The notes under the pieces: generated by a model
What the model was told of the DNA's origin: nothing
Databases searched by the model: none
What the model saw: only the letters and a program-made list of their open reading frames with translations
NCBI GenBank assembly: GCA_030529135.1
Contig: JAUMXO010000005.1
Span: 1 to 50,508 of the forward strand
From: Candidatus Saccharimonadota bacterium
GTDB taxonomy: Bacteria > Patescibacteriota > Saccharimonadia > Saccharimonadales > Saccharimonadaceae
Direction of reading: 5' to 3'
Length of the DNA: 50,508 bases
Shown here: positions 7,208-14,078 of the stretch, piece by piece
Numbering within the stretch: position 1 is the stretch's first letter
Layout of the letters: the number at the start of each line of letters is the position of its first letter
Position numbers and translations under genes: made by a program

Positions 7208-8569
7208 ATGGGAAAAAATTATGATTTTGACTATATAGTCATCGGCAGTGGCCCTGCCGGACGCACTGTTGCAATTAGGTTAGCCGAAGCCAAGAAAAAA
7301 GTCGCTATTGTAGAATGTCAAGCTTTTGGCGGTGCCGAAATTAATACCCGCGACTTTCCATATCAAATTAACCTAGACTTTGCCCATTCTTATTATAATT
7401 TTATTAATTCCCCTGCTATCAGTGGAAACTCCTGTCATTTTAATTTTCCTACTCTTGTATCAAATACCGACCAAGCCATCACAAGTACCACCGCCTCTAT
7501 TATAGAAAATCTTCAAAAACGCGGTGTCCACTTAATTAATGGTTTTGCACATTTTCTAGATTCCAATACTATCGCAGTAGACGAACACCAATACACCGCT
7601 AAAAATTTCATCCTAGCCACCGGTTCAGCCCTGAAGGCCACCGAAATTTCCGGTCTCGAGTCCGTCAAATATCTAGACCCAACCACTGCGCTTAAAATCC
7701 GACGCCTACCAAAGTTTGTCTTTGTCGTCGGTGGTGGACCTACCGGCGTGCAAATCGCCGAATATTTTGCCATGCTCGGTAGTGGTGTAATTATCATGGA
7801 GCGCGGCAGTCATTTACTCCCACGTGAAGACGAAGAAGTCGCCAACGCCATTAATACCTATTTCAAAGATCTCGGTATTACAGTAGTTACAAACGCCAAG
7901 GTTAACGCCATTACAGAAGACTACGCCTCAAAAATCGTCGTATTTATGAGCGGTGCTAGCGAAAAAATGGTACGAGTTGATTCTATCGTTCTTGCTACTG
8001 GTTCAGAACCATATCTAGATTATGGATTAGAGAATGCTGGTATAGATTATAAACGCACAGGTATTATTGTAGATAAATACTTTAATACCACTAGAAAAGA
8101 CATTTTTGCGATTGGTGATTGTATTGACGATACAAATTCCTCCACCGAACGTGCCGTTGCCCAAGCAAACACTTTAGCCGACAACCTTCTACATCGTCAA
8201 AAATCTCCCGCCAAATATTCCGGCATAGCTCGCTACATTAATATGGCCCAATCCGTAATCACTGTAGGGCTTAACGAACGAGACATTTTAAGTCGCGATC
8301 TTAAATGTAAAAAATCTATTGTCTATCTAAAAGATATTCCTTCTCTATATAAGCGAGAATATCAATACGGGTTCGTTAAACTTCTCGTCGATCATTCCAA
8401 CCATCTTATTGGAGCTACAATAGTAGCGCCAAATGCAAAATCCATCGTTGGTGAACTATCTTTATGTCTCAATCGTCACCTTACCATAGAAGCGCTAGCC
8501 TTCACTCCTCATTTAGCAGATTCCTCCGCTCTCGCCATCTCAGAAGCAGCCAAAAAACTCCTAAAATAA
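7208..8569 (+). CDS. Class I pyridine nucleotide oxidoreductase lacking the redox cysteines
   Basis: A 453-residue protein of the dihydrolipoamide dehydrogenase/mercuric reductase family: FAD motif GSGPAG (residues 13-18), NAD(P) motif GGGPTG, second FAD motif AIGDC, and a C-terminal dimer domain. In the family the flavin-side disulfide is CLNVGC; here the aligned residues are E44-I-N-T-R-D49, so both cysteines are gone. The dimer-domain motif HPTxSE also reads TPHLAD, losing the catalytic His. It therefore cannot do dithiol chemistry. A soluble transhydrogenase or NAD(P)H oxidase-type reaction is possible. RBS AAAGAGG; last gene of its operon. Confidence 0.85.
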   Translation: MGKNYDFDYIVIGSGPAGRTVAIRLAEAKKKVAIVECQAFGGAEINTRDFPYQINLDFAHSYYNFINSPAISGNSCHFNFPTLVSNTDQAITSTTASIIENLQKRGVHLINGFAHFLDSNTIAVDEHQYTAKNFILATGSALKATEISGLESVKYLDPTTALKIRRLPKFVFVVGGGPTGVQIAEYFAMLGSGVIIMERGSHLLPREDEEVANAINTYFKDLGITVVTNAKVNAITEDYASKIVVFMSGASEKMVRVDSIVLATGSEPYLDYGLENAGIDYKRTGIIVDKYFNTTRKDIFAIGDCIDDTNSSTERAVAQANTLADNLLHRQKSPAKYSGIARYINMAQSVITVGLNERDILSRDLKCKKSIVYLKDIPSLYKREYQYGFVKLLVDHSNHLIGATIVAPNAKSIVGELSLCLNRHLTIEALAFTPHLADSSALAISEAAKKLLK

Positions 8570-8578
8570 CCATTAAGC

Positions 8579-8607
8579 TTGACATTTATCTAAATCTAAT
8601 ATATAAT
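8579..8607 (+). promoter_or_regulatory. Consensus promoter of the initiator tRNA
   Basis: TTGACA (8579-8584), 17 bases, TATAAT (8602-8607): a perfect sigma70 consensus, the best in the window. The start near 8614 is about 120 bases before the mature tRNA, so the primary transcript includes the truncated tRNA copy. Confidence 0.85.
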
Positions 8608-8644
8608 AGCAACACGAGCTTATAGCTCATTGTATATTATATAT

Positions 8645-8670
8645 CGTGGGGTAGAGCAGCCTGGTAGCTC
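8645..8670 (+). repeat. Truncated copy of the first 26 bases of tRNA-fMet
   Basis: Identical over 26 of 26 bases to the 5' end of the functional tRNA at 8737-8762. Preceding sequence is also repeated (AGCTxATAGCTCA at 8618-8629 and 8708-8719), so the whole is a tandem unit of about 91 bp. After base 26 the copy runs into AGCTC-rich palindromic sequence and has no T arm or 3' end. Confidence 0.92.
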
Positions 8671-8736
8671 CGTATTATGACAGCTCATATGAGCCAGCTC
8701 CATACAAGCTCATAGCTCACGTATCTAACAAAACGT

Positions 8737-8813
8737 CGTGGGGTAGAGCAGCCTGGTAGCTCGTTTGGCTCATAACCAAAAGGTCGTTGGTTCAAATCCA
8801 ACCCCCACAACCA
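8737..8813 (+). tRNA. Initiator tRNA-fMet(CAU)
   Basis: A 77-nt cloverleaf with encoded CCA. C1 faces A72 unpaired, the hallmark of bacterial initiators, and the loop is CUCAUAA. The anticodon stem is UUUGG/CCAAA, so only two G-C pairs adjoin the loop; the third (29-41) is U-A instead of G-C, unlike nearly all bacterial initiators. It is preceded in the same transcript by a truncated copy of itself. Confidence 0.95.
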
Positions 8814-8846
8814 CAATCCAAAGCTTTGAAGGATTAAATTCAAAGT

Positions 8847-8887
8847 AAAAATCAGCCTAGATTACCCCCCTAATCTAGGCTGATTTT
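8847..8887. terminator. Bidirectional terminator between tRNA-fMet and the pilin genes
   Basis: An 18-base A-rich stem (8847-8864, AATCAGCCTAGATTA) pairs with its complement at 8870-8887 around a C-rich loop, with A and T runs at the ends. It serves the tRNA on the plus strand and the PilX-like gene on the minus strand. Confidence 0.88.
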
Positions 8888-8906
8888 TCTCATATACCCA
8901 TACTTT

Positions 8907-10280
8907 TTAGAATTCAACAATAGGCACAGGAACAGGTTTTGAATCAGTCTTATATGGGCTGAAATTATAATTACCTTCGTAACCCACTTCTAACAGCTTT
9001 TCTACTCCTTCATCCCCATCTACCTGTAATGGATAATATAAATAGTTATAACTATAATCATAACTGGAATCAGAACCTTCTAATCTCGTTTCTATCCTGC
9101 GATAAAGATCGTTTGCTCTCCCTGTAGAATCGATTGATATCTGTGAATTTTTTAAGCGCACTACCATGTCACTGGTTGCAGAAGATTCTTCGCTATTAGT
9201 TTCTCCAATAGGTTCGGCACATTGCTCACCATCAGCACCACAAATCAACTCAATCGCAAAATCGGTATTTGGTTGTAAATACGGTAATGACACCGACAGC
9301 GTAAACGTATCATTCCTACGAAAACGTCCACCAATCGGCTCTGGCATTTCGATGTCAACTTTACAATAGAAATCAGTCGTAGGGTTTTTAGGACAATCTA
9401 CTTCAAAGGCTTTGTTTGAGGCTATACGATCGTTCGTTTTAACTACATCCTCTTTTGAAATAAAGTTGTTTTCTTCTTCGTTATCACTTCCTTTAGGTAC
9501 CAAATACAAAGTAGCCCTGTCCGTCTTATATACACCCCCTTCAGACACTGTCTTTTCAAAATCAGACATTCTAAATTCTTCTGCCGTCTGTAAAATCTGT
9601 AGTTCCACCACAGGAGGAGCAGAGATGTAAGTGGAGGAAGGAAAAACAACTTTCCCATCTTTATAGTTTTCAAAACGCACGTCCCTCTGTTTCTCTTTCT
9701 CATTATATGGAGTATACCATTTTATTCTGATTTTTTTTACATTATTGGTTGAAGCATCACCATTTTGTAAATTCACCATAAAACGACTGTCGTTAGCGCT
9801 AAGCGTTTTGCGGTAATCGGGCACATTCGTGTCAATCTTTACGCAAGTGTATGCCTGATTTGTAACATTCTGTCCATTTACTACAGAACCTACTTCCACC
9901 TCTGTTAAATCATTCTTGTTAGCTTCGATTTTTCCTAATATATGTCCAACCATGTTGCAATCAGGTTCCCTCTCAACCCACCTTATAATATCATCGCATT
10001 TTACACTACCGACAGTATCATCATAGGTGTTATCAGAGTTCCCGACATCTTTACATTTTCTATAATTTATATAGGCTACTTTTGCATCTTCTATACCAGC
10101 CAGAGCCGAATCATAAGCCGACTGCGATAAATCGTCGTTAGAACTTCTAGAAATCTCCGAGATGGCCACCATCGCAAAACTCGTCGCTATCACCATTAAA
10201 ATCAAAGTAGAAAACGCCACGATATAAAATGACGCTGCACCCCGTTTTGTCTTAATATTGTTTTGTGTATTTTTCACCAT
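8907..10280 (-). CDS. PilX-like type IV pilus assembly protein
   Basis: A 457-residue protein with a basic N-terminus, a single transmembrane segment (about 16-40) and the stretch SQSAYDSALAGIEDAKVAY, which resembles the PilX N-terminal region (after the helix, alanine-rich, with an invariant Glu-Asp). There is no prepilin cleavage motif of FTLIE type. The large remainder is an extracellular beta-rich domain with several cysteine pairs. It is the last of three pilin-like genes; its ATG lies 7 bases inside the preceding gene with GGAGG upstream, so the two are coupled. It is probably a minor pilus component of the machine driven by PilB at 37013-38773. Confidence 0.65.
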   Translation of the reverse strand: MVKNTQNNIKTKRGAASFYIVAFSTLILMVIATSFAMVAISEISRSSNDDLSQSAYDSALAGIEDAKVAYINYRKCKDVGNSDNTYDDTVGSVKCDDIIRWVEREPDCNMVGHILGKIEANKNDLTEVEVGSVVNGQNVTNQAYTCVKIDTNVPDYRKTLSANDSRFMVNLQNGDASTNNVKKIRIKWYTPYNEKEKQRDVRFENYKDGKVVFPSSTYISAPPVVELQILQTAEEFRMSDFEKTVSEGGVYKTDRATLYLVPKGSDNEEENNFISKEDVVKTNDRIASNKAFEVDCPKNPTTDFYCKVDIEMPEPIGGRFRRNDTFTLSVSLPYLQPNTDFAIELICGADGEQCAEPIGETNSEESSATSDMVVRLKNSQISIDSTGRANDLYRRIETRLEGSDSSYDYSYNYLYYPLQVDGDEGVEKLLEVGYEGNYNFSPYKTDSKPVPVPIVEF

Positions 10281-11272
10281 TTTCCTCCAGCCTGTACGGC
10301 AAAATTAAATTTATTAATTGCACAATACTCAAATTCTGTAAATTCATTTGATGGCGGTCTACAGTTTCTGCTATCTTTAATATCAATTCCACCCCTCCTA
10401 GTACCCAAAATAAACGATGCTGCATAAAAAGCATTCCCTCTCGATACGCTTATGGCAGGTTTGGATATGAATAAATCATAAAGAACCAGATCGTTTACAT
10501 TAGAAGATTTAAGTAATTCTATATAGCCGTCATCAAGACTATTCGCACGCTCGTACATAGAGTTACTGATATAAAATTCACTTTTAATCTTTGAGTTTTC
10601 ATAATCTTTATGAAGCTTGTAATTCGGAAACTTTTTACCCGTAGACACATCGGTATCCTGGTCAGCCATCGCATTTACGCAAACAGTTCTTTCACCATCA
10701 TAAACTTTCAATAATCTAAAATCTTTCGCTACTAGTTCCCGAGAATCAGTAGAATTATTGCCAAATTTAGACAAAGTTGCTTTTTTTACATCTCCTAGGA
10801 CCTTTCGCTCATCAATTTTTCTACTACTATCAAAATCATCGTTACCGGCGTCCTCAAAATAGCCTGAATTCCATATATACGTATACATACCAGTACAGAA
10901 AGCTCCAAAAACCGGCATAGTACCATAGGGTTTACCTTCCACCTCCACCTCCGCACGCTTTGTTACCAAAATAAAACTATATCCATGGTCTTTTTTGCAA
11001 TCCTCCCTCGATTTTTCGTCATCTATCCTATCATATTTTTCTTCGCATATCTTATCCATCGATTCAGAACTTGCATTTTGCAACGATATTCTAAAATCAT
11101 CTATTAAATCCATTCCAACGGTATTGACTTCCCCAAGTATTACTCCTCTTCTATAAGAAGCCGCAGTATTCTGGATTAAAAGCACCACCGTTATTGATAA
11201 AATGGAAATAAAAATTAAAGAAAGCGCCAATTCAATCAACGTAAAGCCCCTCAAACAAGCCCTCTTTTCCAT
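10274..11272 (-). CDS. PilW-like minor prepilin
   Basis: A 332-residue prepilin with a short basic leader ending in RG, then FTLIELALSLIFISIL: cleavage after Gly and E at +5 are the prepilin peptidase signals. The rest is a large extracellular domain. I chose the ATG at 11270-11272 (MEKRACLRG) over one 12 codons upstream, because an extended -10 (TGGTATAAT, hexamer 11279-11284) lies 6 bases before it and the upstream codons would overlap that promoter. It overlaps the PilX-like gene by 7 bases. Confidence 0.75.
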   Translation of the reverse strand: MEKRACLRGFTLIELALSLIFISILSITVVLLIQNTAASYRRGVILGEVNTVGMDLIDDFRISLQNASSESMDKICEEKYDRIDDEKSREDCKKDHGYSFILVTKRAEVEVEGKPYGTMPVFGAFCTGMYTYIWNSGYFEDAGNDDFDSSRKIDERKVLGDVKKATLSKFGNNSTDSRELVAKDFRLLKVYDGERTVCVNAMADQDTDVSTGKKFPNYKLHKDYENSKIKSEFYISNSMYERANSLDDGYIELLKSSNVNDLVLYDLFISKPAISVSRGNAFYAASFILGTRRGGIDIKDSRNCRPPSNEFTEFEYCAINKFNFAVQAGGKW

Positions 11273-11319
11273 ATTATAATTATACCATAATCTTTTTAAT
11301 TTAAACATACACTACTCAT

Positions 11320-12147
11320 TTATTTACATCTATTTTCTTCACCATCCATATCAATCTTCAAAACACTAGACGCATTTCGCGCATTCTTTGTTATCCTAAT
11401 ATCTTGAGGCGATGAAAAAAGACTTTTATTTAATCCGTCTAAATTCACGCAAAAATCCATTTCCTGTGGACTAAATTCATTTTCTTTGTCATCGAATAAT
11501 ATTTCATCAACTGCAGAACATGCCTTTATAGCTTCAGAGCCCGAACTATTATTACATGCGTCTTTATTCTTATTAAATATATCGTTTACTTGTATTGGAG
11601 ATTCATAAACCAAAGTATTTATAGTACCAGATAATGGGTGACGCACTACCAGGATAGTTTTTTCAAAAGGGTCACCTCCAGTGTCATCAATCTCCGCATT
11701 CCATCGTGGTGAATATTTTTCTGGCGACGCCAATTCAAACTTTTCGCCTTTTTTAACCGCTACATTCGCCTGCAAATCTTTCAATAATCCTATCAAATCT
11801 TTGTCAGAAGTATTTTCATCAATACTACCAACTTTCCCCACCACATCATATACAAAAACCGGATGCTCATCATCGTCTATTTTCTCTCCCGTCAAATCCG
11901 TAGTCTCACCAAACACTACCAACTTCCCATAGATCGCCTGATCGCTATTCCCATAGCCAGTACTCTGTGGATTGGAGACTTCCGAATAAATGTCTCTCAA
12001 AAATTCCAAAAAATTTTGCACCGAATCGTTATATTTTTGCTGAAAAATTGTATTTTGCATCCCCCCTGCAATTCCTATAAATATCAATGCCGTCACTACC
12101 AAAAAAAGCGAAATCTCAACAAATGTAAAACCCTTATGTTTACCCAT
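11320..12147 (-). CDS. Minor prepilin, GspH/FimT- or PilV-like
   Basis: A 275-residue prepilin: leader MGKHKG, then FTFVEISLFLVVTALIFIG with Glu at +5. The extracellular part has five cysteines. It is the first of three pilin-like genes; such trios (H/V-, W- and X-like) form the pilus tip complex in type IV systems, as known from Pseudomonas and Neisseria. TATAAT (12154-12159) is 6 bases from the ATG, so the mRNA is leaderless. The next gene has its own leaderless promoter, so the cluster has at least two starts. Confidence 0.75.
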   Translation of the reverse strand: MGKHKGFTFVEISLFLVVTALIFIGIAGGMQNTIFQQKYNDSVQNFLEFLRDIYSEVSNPQSTGYGNSDQAIYGKLVVFGETTDLTGEKIDDDEHPVFVYDVVGKVGSIDENTSDKDLIGLLKDLQANVAVKKGEKFELASPEKYSPRWNAEIDDTGGDPFEKTILVVRHPLSGTINTLVYESPIQVNDIFNKNKDACNNSSGSEAIKACSAVDEILFDDKENEFSPQEMDFCVNLDGLNKSLFSSPQDIRITKNARNASSVLKIDMDGEENRCK

Positions 12148-12206
12148 ACTACCATTATATCATGAAATGGCGTCTTACCCCGCAAAACACTACCGGGCGT
12201 CGCCTC

Positions 12207-12235
12207 AAAAAAACTCAAATTAATTTGAGATTTTT
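12207..12235. terminator. Bidirectional terminator after the tRNA-Ile repeats
   Basis: CTCAAAT-TA-ATTTGAG (12214-12229) is a perfect palindrome with a run of seven A on one side and five T on the other. On the minus strand it ends the transcript that carries tRNA-Ile and both downstream tRNA-derived repeats. Confidence 0.85.
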
Positions 12236-12250
12236 AGTCGGATCCTGCGG

Positions 12251-12362
12251 CGATCGGAATACTTGAATCCGACTCGAAAAACGAATCCAGCTTTTTTAAG
12301 TTTTCGTGAAACAAAATGGTCGGGGTACTTGGATTCGATTCAAAGAACGAACCCAACTTTTT
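12251..12362 (-). repeat. Two decayed copies of the tRNA-Ile 3' end, in tandem
   Basis: The copy at 12317-12338 matches the functional tRNA 3' end (12385-12406) at 22 of 22 bases; the copy at 12251-12272 matches at 16 of 22. Spacing is 68 and 66 bases. In the transcript each is a hairpin: the nearer one pairs TTGGGTTCG with CGAATCCAA (one G-T), i.e. a T arm with about 10 extra bases in its loop, followed by the acceptor 3' strand and CCA. Both lie between the tRNA and its terminator. Confidence 0.9.
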
Positions 12363-12384
12363 GAGATTCTTACATCAATAAAAA

Positions 12385-12461
12385 TGGTCGGGGTACTTGG
12401 ATTCGAACCAAGGACACTGCGTGTATAAGACGCATGCTCTAACCAACTGAGCTATACCCCG
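12385..12461 (-). tRNA. tRNA-Ile(UAU)
   Basis: A 77-nt cloverleaf: acceptor CGGGGUA/UACCCCG, D stem GCUC/GAGC, anticodon stem UGCGU/ACGCA with loop CUUAUAC (anticodon UAU), T stem CUUGG/CCAAG, A73 and encoded CCA. UAU reads AUA directly, whereas most bacteria use a CAU tRNA modified to lysidine by TilS. The promoter is an extended -10 just upstream on the minus strand. Confidence 0.9.
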
Positions 12462-12556
12462 ACACTACATATATTATACCACATATAAATTTCGTAGCAA
12501 AAACCCACCAGGTCAGTGATTTATTTATGCGAAACACTAATCGGTAAAGTACGCAC

Positions 12557-12583
12557 AAAAAACCGCCAAAACGGCGGATTTTT
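12557..12583. terminator. Terminator of the 67-residue protein gene
   Basis: CCGCC-AAAACGG-style hairpin: CCGCC (12563-12567) pairs with GGCGG (12573-12577), flanked by AAAAAA and ATTTTT, so it can work in both directions. Confidence 0.8.
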
Positions 12584-12598
12584 GCATAAATTAAAAAA

Positions 12599-12802
12599 TT
12601 ATTTCTTCTTGAGAGTCAAGAAGCCGTTGCGTGGATTCTCGCAAACCATGCGATCTGCTGGAAGATCACAAGGAGTGCCCTTGCCACCTTCTGCGTTCTT
12701 AGTAAAGAAATAGATAGTCTGTTTCTTGCCACCGCGAAGAGTTACTTCTGATTTATGTAGATAGTATTTCACACCTTTACCGTTGGTATGTTCGTAAGCC
12801 AT
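12599..12802 (-). CDS. Conserved small protein (67 residues)
   Basis: A short soluble protein with the pattern GVKYYLHKSEVTLRGGKKQTIYFF, then LPADRMVCENPRNGFLTLKKK. I know this sequence type as a recurrent uncharacterised small protein in Patescibacteria and some other bacteria; no function is established that I can name. It is likely a small beta fold. It is a single-gene unit with TATAAT about 30 bases upstream, a strong AAGGAGG nine bases before the ATG and its own terminator. The strong ribosome binding site suggests high expression. Confidence 0.8.
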   Translation of the reverse strand: MAYEHTNGKGVKYYLHKSEVTLRGGKKQTIYFFTKNAEGGKGTPCDLPADRMVCENPRNGFLTLKKK

Positions 12803-12890
12803 TCTAGCTTTCCTCCTTAAGTTATATTATATTCTTATCTTATGACTGGACCCCCAAAATGTCAAGAGGTTTTCTCTATTTTTTCAAATT

Positions 12891-13616
12891 TCATATGAAT
12901 AACAGGGATAGTCTTAGTACAACCCATATAATCATTCTGATAATAATTACAACAATTATTATCAAAGTCAGAAGGATCAACCAACCAACAAACGAGGGGG
13001 TCCATATCGGTGAAGCATAGTTATGACGATATAACTCCGTAGAAGGCAATGCTGCAATAATCGTATCTTGGATTTCAGCCGCTGACGGATATTTATTAAT
13101 TTCCGTCATCATACAATTAATAAAATTTGCATTATCCCAAGTCCACCCATTAGCAAGCGCTAAAGCTTTGCAAGTATCACCTGCCATTCCGTAGACATTC
13201 CCGTTTGGATTAGCGTCTCCAGCAAGTGCCGCTTCCGCCGCAGCCAAAGCCGCCTCTGCTGCCCTTAGATACTGGTGTTCAAGATAAAAAGGGCCCGTCC
13301 CAAAAGTCAATCTCTGTTCTCCATTATCTTCCACCACATTTACTACGATATTAGAAAACACAAATTCTTTTAATTCTATTAGGGTCTCAGCAATCTTCGC
13401 ATCGTCATTCTCGTCATCAGCCGTCATCACTGCATCTCTGAGCTCAGTCATTTTAATATGATTTTGCCTTAGTAAAGTTGCATCAATAAATAAAAGTGGC
13501 ACCAAAACCAAAAGTAATATCCAAGTCTTAACTTTAATATGTTTTAGACCACGAACACGCTTTTTCAAAGCTTTCCGCCATTCCTCTAATTTAAGCTTGC
13601 CACCCGATTTGTCCAT
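12891..13616 (-). CDS. Membrane-anchored protein with N- and C-terminal helices
   Basis: A 241-residue protein with a basic cytosolic start, one helix near 30-47, a long external segment that includes an alanine-rich helix (AEAALAAAEAALAG, about 118-132), two cysteines around a conserved-looking GWTWDNANF stretch, and a C-terminal helix pair (about 207-240). Family not recognised. It follows the FtsB-like gene by 21 bases but has its own extended -10 (TGGTATAAT, hexamer 13623-13628) 6 bases before its ATG, so it is probably read leaderless. A role near division or envelope is only suggested by the neighbour. Confidence 0.65.
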   Translation of the reverse strand: MDKSGGKLKLEEWRKALKKRVRGLKHIKVKTWILLLVLVPLLFIDATLLRQNHIKMTELRDAVMTADDENDDAKIAETLIELKEFVFSNIVVNVVEDNGEQRLTFGTGPFYLEHQYLRAAEAALAAAEAALAGDANPNGNVYGMAGDTCKALALANGWTWDNANFINCMMTEINKYPSAAEIQDTIIAALPSTELYRHNYASPIWTPSFVGWLILLTLIIIVVIIIRMIIWVVLRLSLLFI

Positions 13617-13637
13617 ATATATATTATACCACTTCCA

Positions 13638-14066
13638 TTAAGGCCACAGATACATCATCCATTTTTCAAAATTAGAATACTCTTTCTTTTCTTCTTCTAC
13701 TTTCACGACTTCATCTGAATGTTTATTTTTTGCTTCTTCCGAATTTTCCGGTAAATATACCATATTTTCGCCTTCCAGCTGCTTGTTTGCAAATTTTCTA
13801 GCTGCCAATTCCTTATATTCATCAGTTTCAAAATAAGCATTCTCGAGTTCAGCCATTTCTATCTCTATCTTTTTTAATTCTAAATTTTTGTGTGCCATTC
13901 TTAACTCTTCCGAAAGCTCCCAATTTCTATTCATTGCTTCAATCGAACGATAAGTCCAACTAAGACACAACAAAATGGCGATTATTAATATCACATTTTC
14001 AATCGTCAAAAACTCATGCCGAAACTTATACCGAAATCTTCGAACTTTGGTAGCAAAACCGTTCAT
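13638..14066 (-). CDS. FtsB/DivIC-like cell division protein
   Basis: A 142-residue protein: basic N-terminus, one transmembrane helix (about 22-40), a coiled coil (about 48-80), then the family signature ETDEYKELAARKFANKQLEG followed by ENMVYLPE, which corresponds to the EYIEKIAREKLGLVKPGE motif of FtsB/DivIC. An acidic/Lys-rich tail of about 40 residues follows, ending in WMMYLWP. It should act in the divisome with FtsL and FtsQ in the membrane. TATAAT (14078-14083) is 11 bases from the ATG; it overlaps the end of gpmI. Confidence 0.75.
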   Translation of the reverse strand: MNGFATKVRRFRYKFRHEFLTIENVILIIAILLCLSWTYRSIEAMNRNWELSEELRMAHKNLELKKIEIEMAELENAYFETDEYKELAARKFANKQLEGENMVYLPENSEEAKNKHSDEVVKVEEEKKEYSNFEKWMMYLWP

Positions 14067-14078
14067 ACTTATGTTTTA

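Noticed and set aside
12251-12406. A CRISPR-like array from the three tRNA-Ile 3' end repeats
   Set aside because: Only three units, uneven similarity, spacers that are themselves similar to each other, and an obvious tRNA origin.
12516-12713. A 65-codon plus-strand frame opposite the 67-residue protein
   Set aside because: The minus-strand gene has a promoter, a strong ribosome binding site, a terminator and a known sequence pattern; the plus-strand frame has none.
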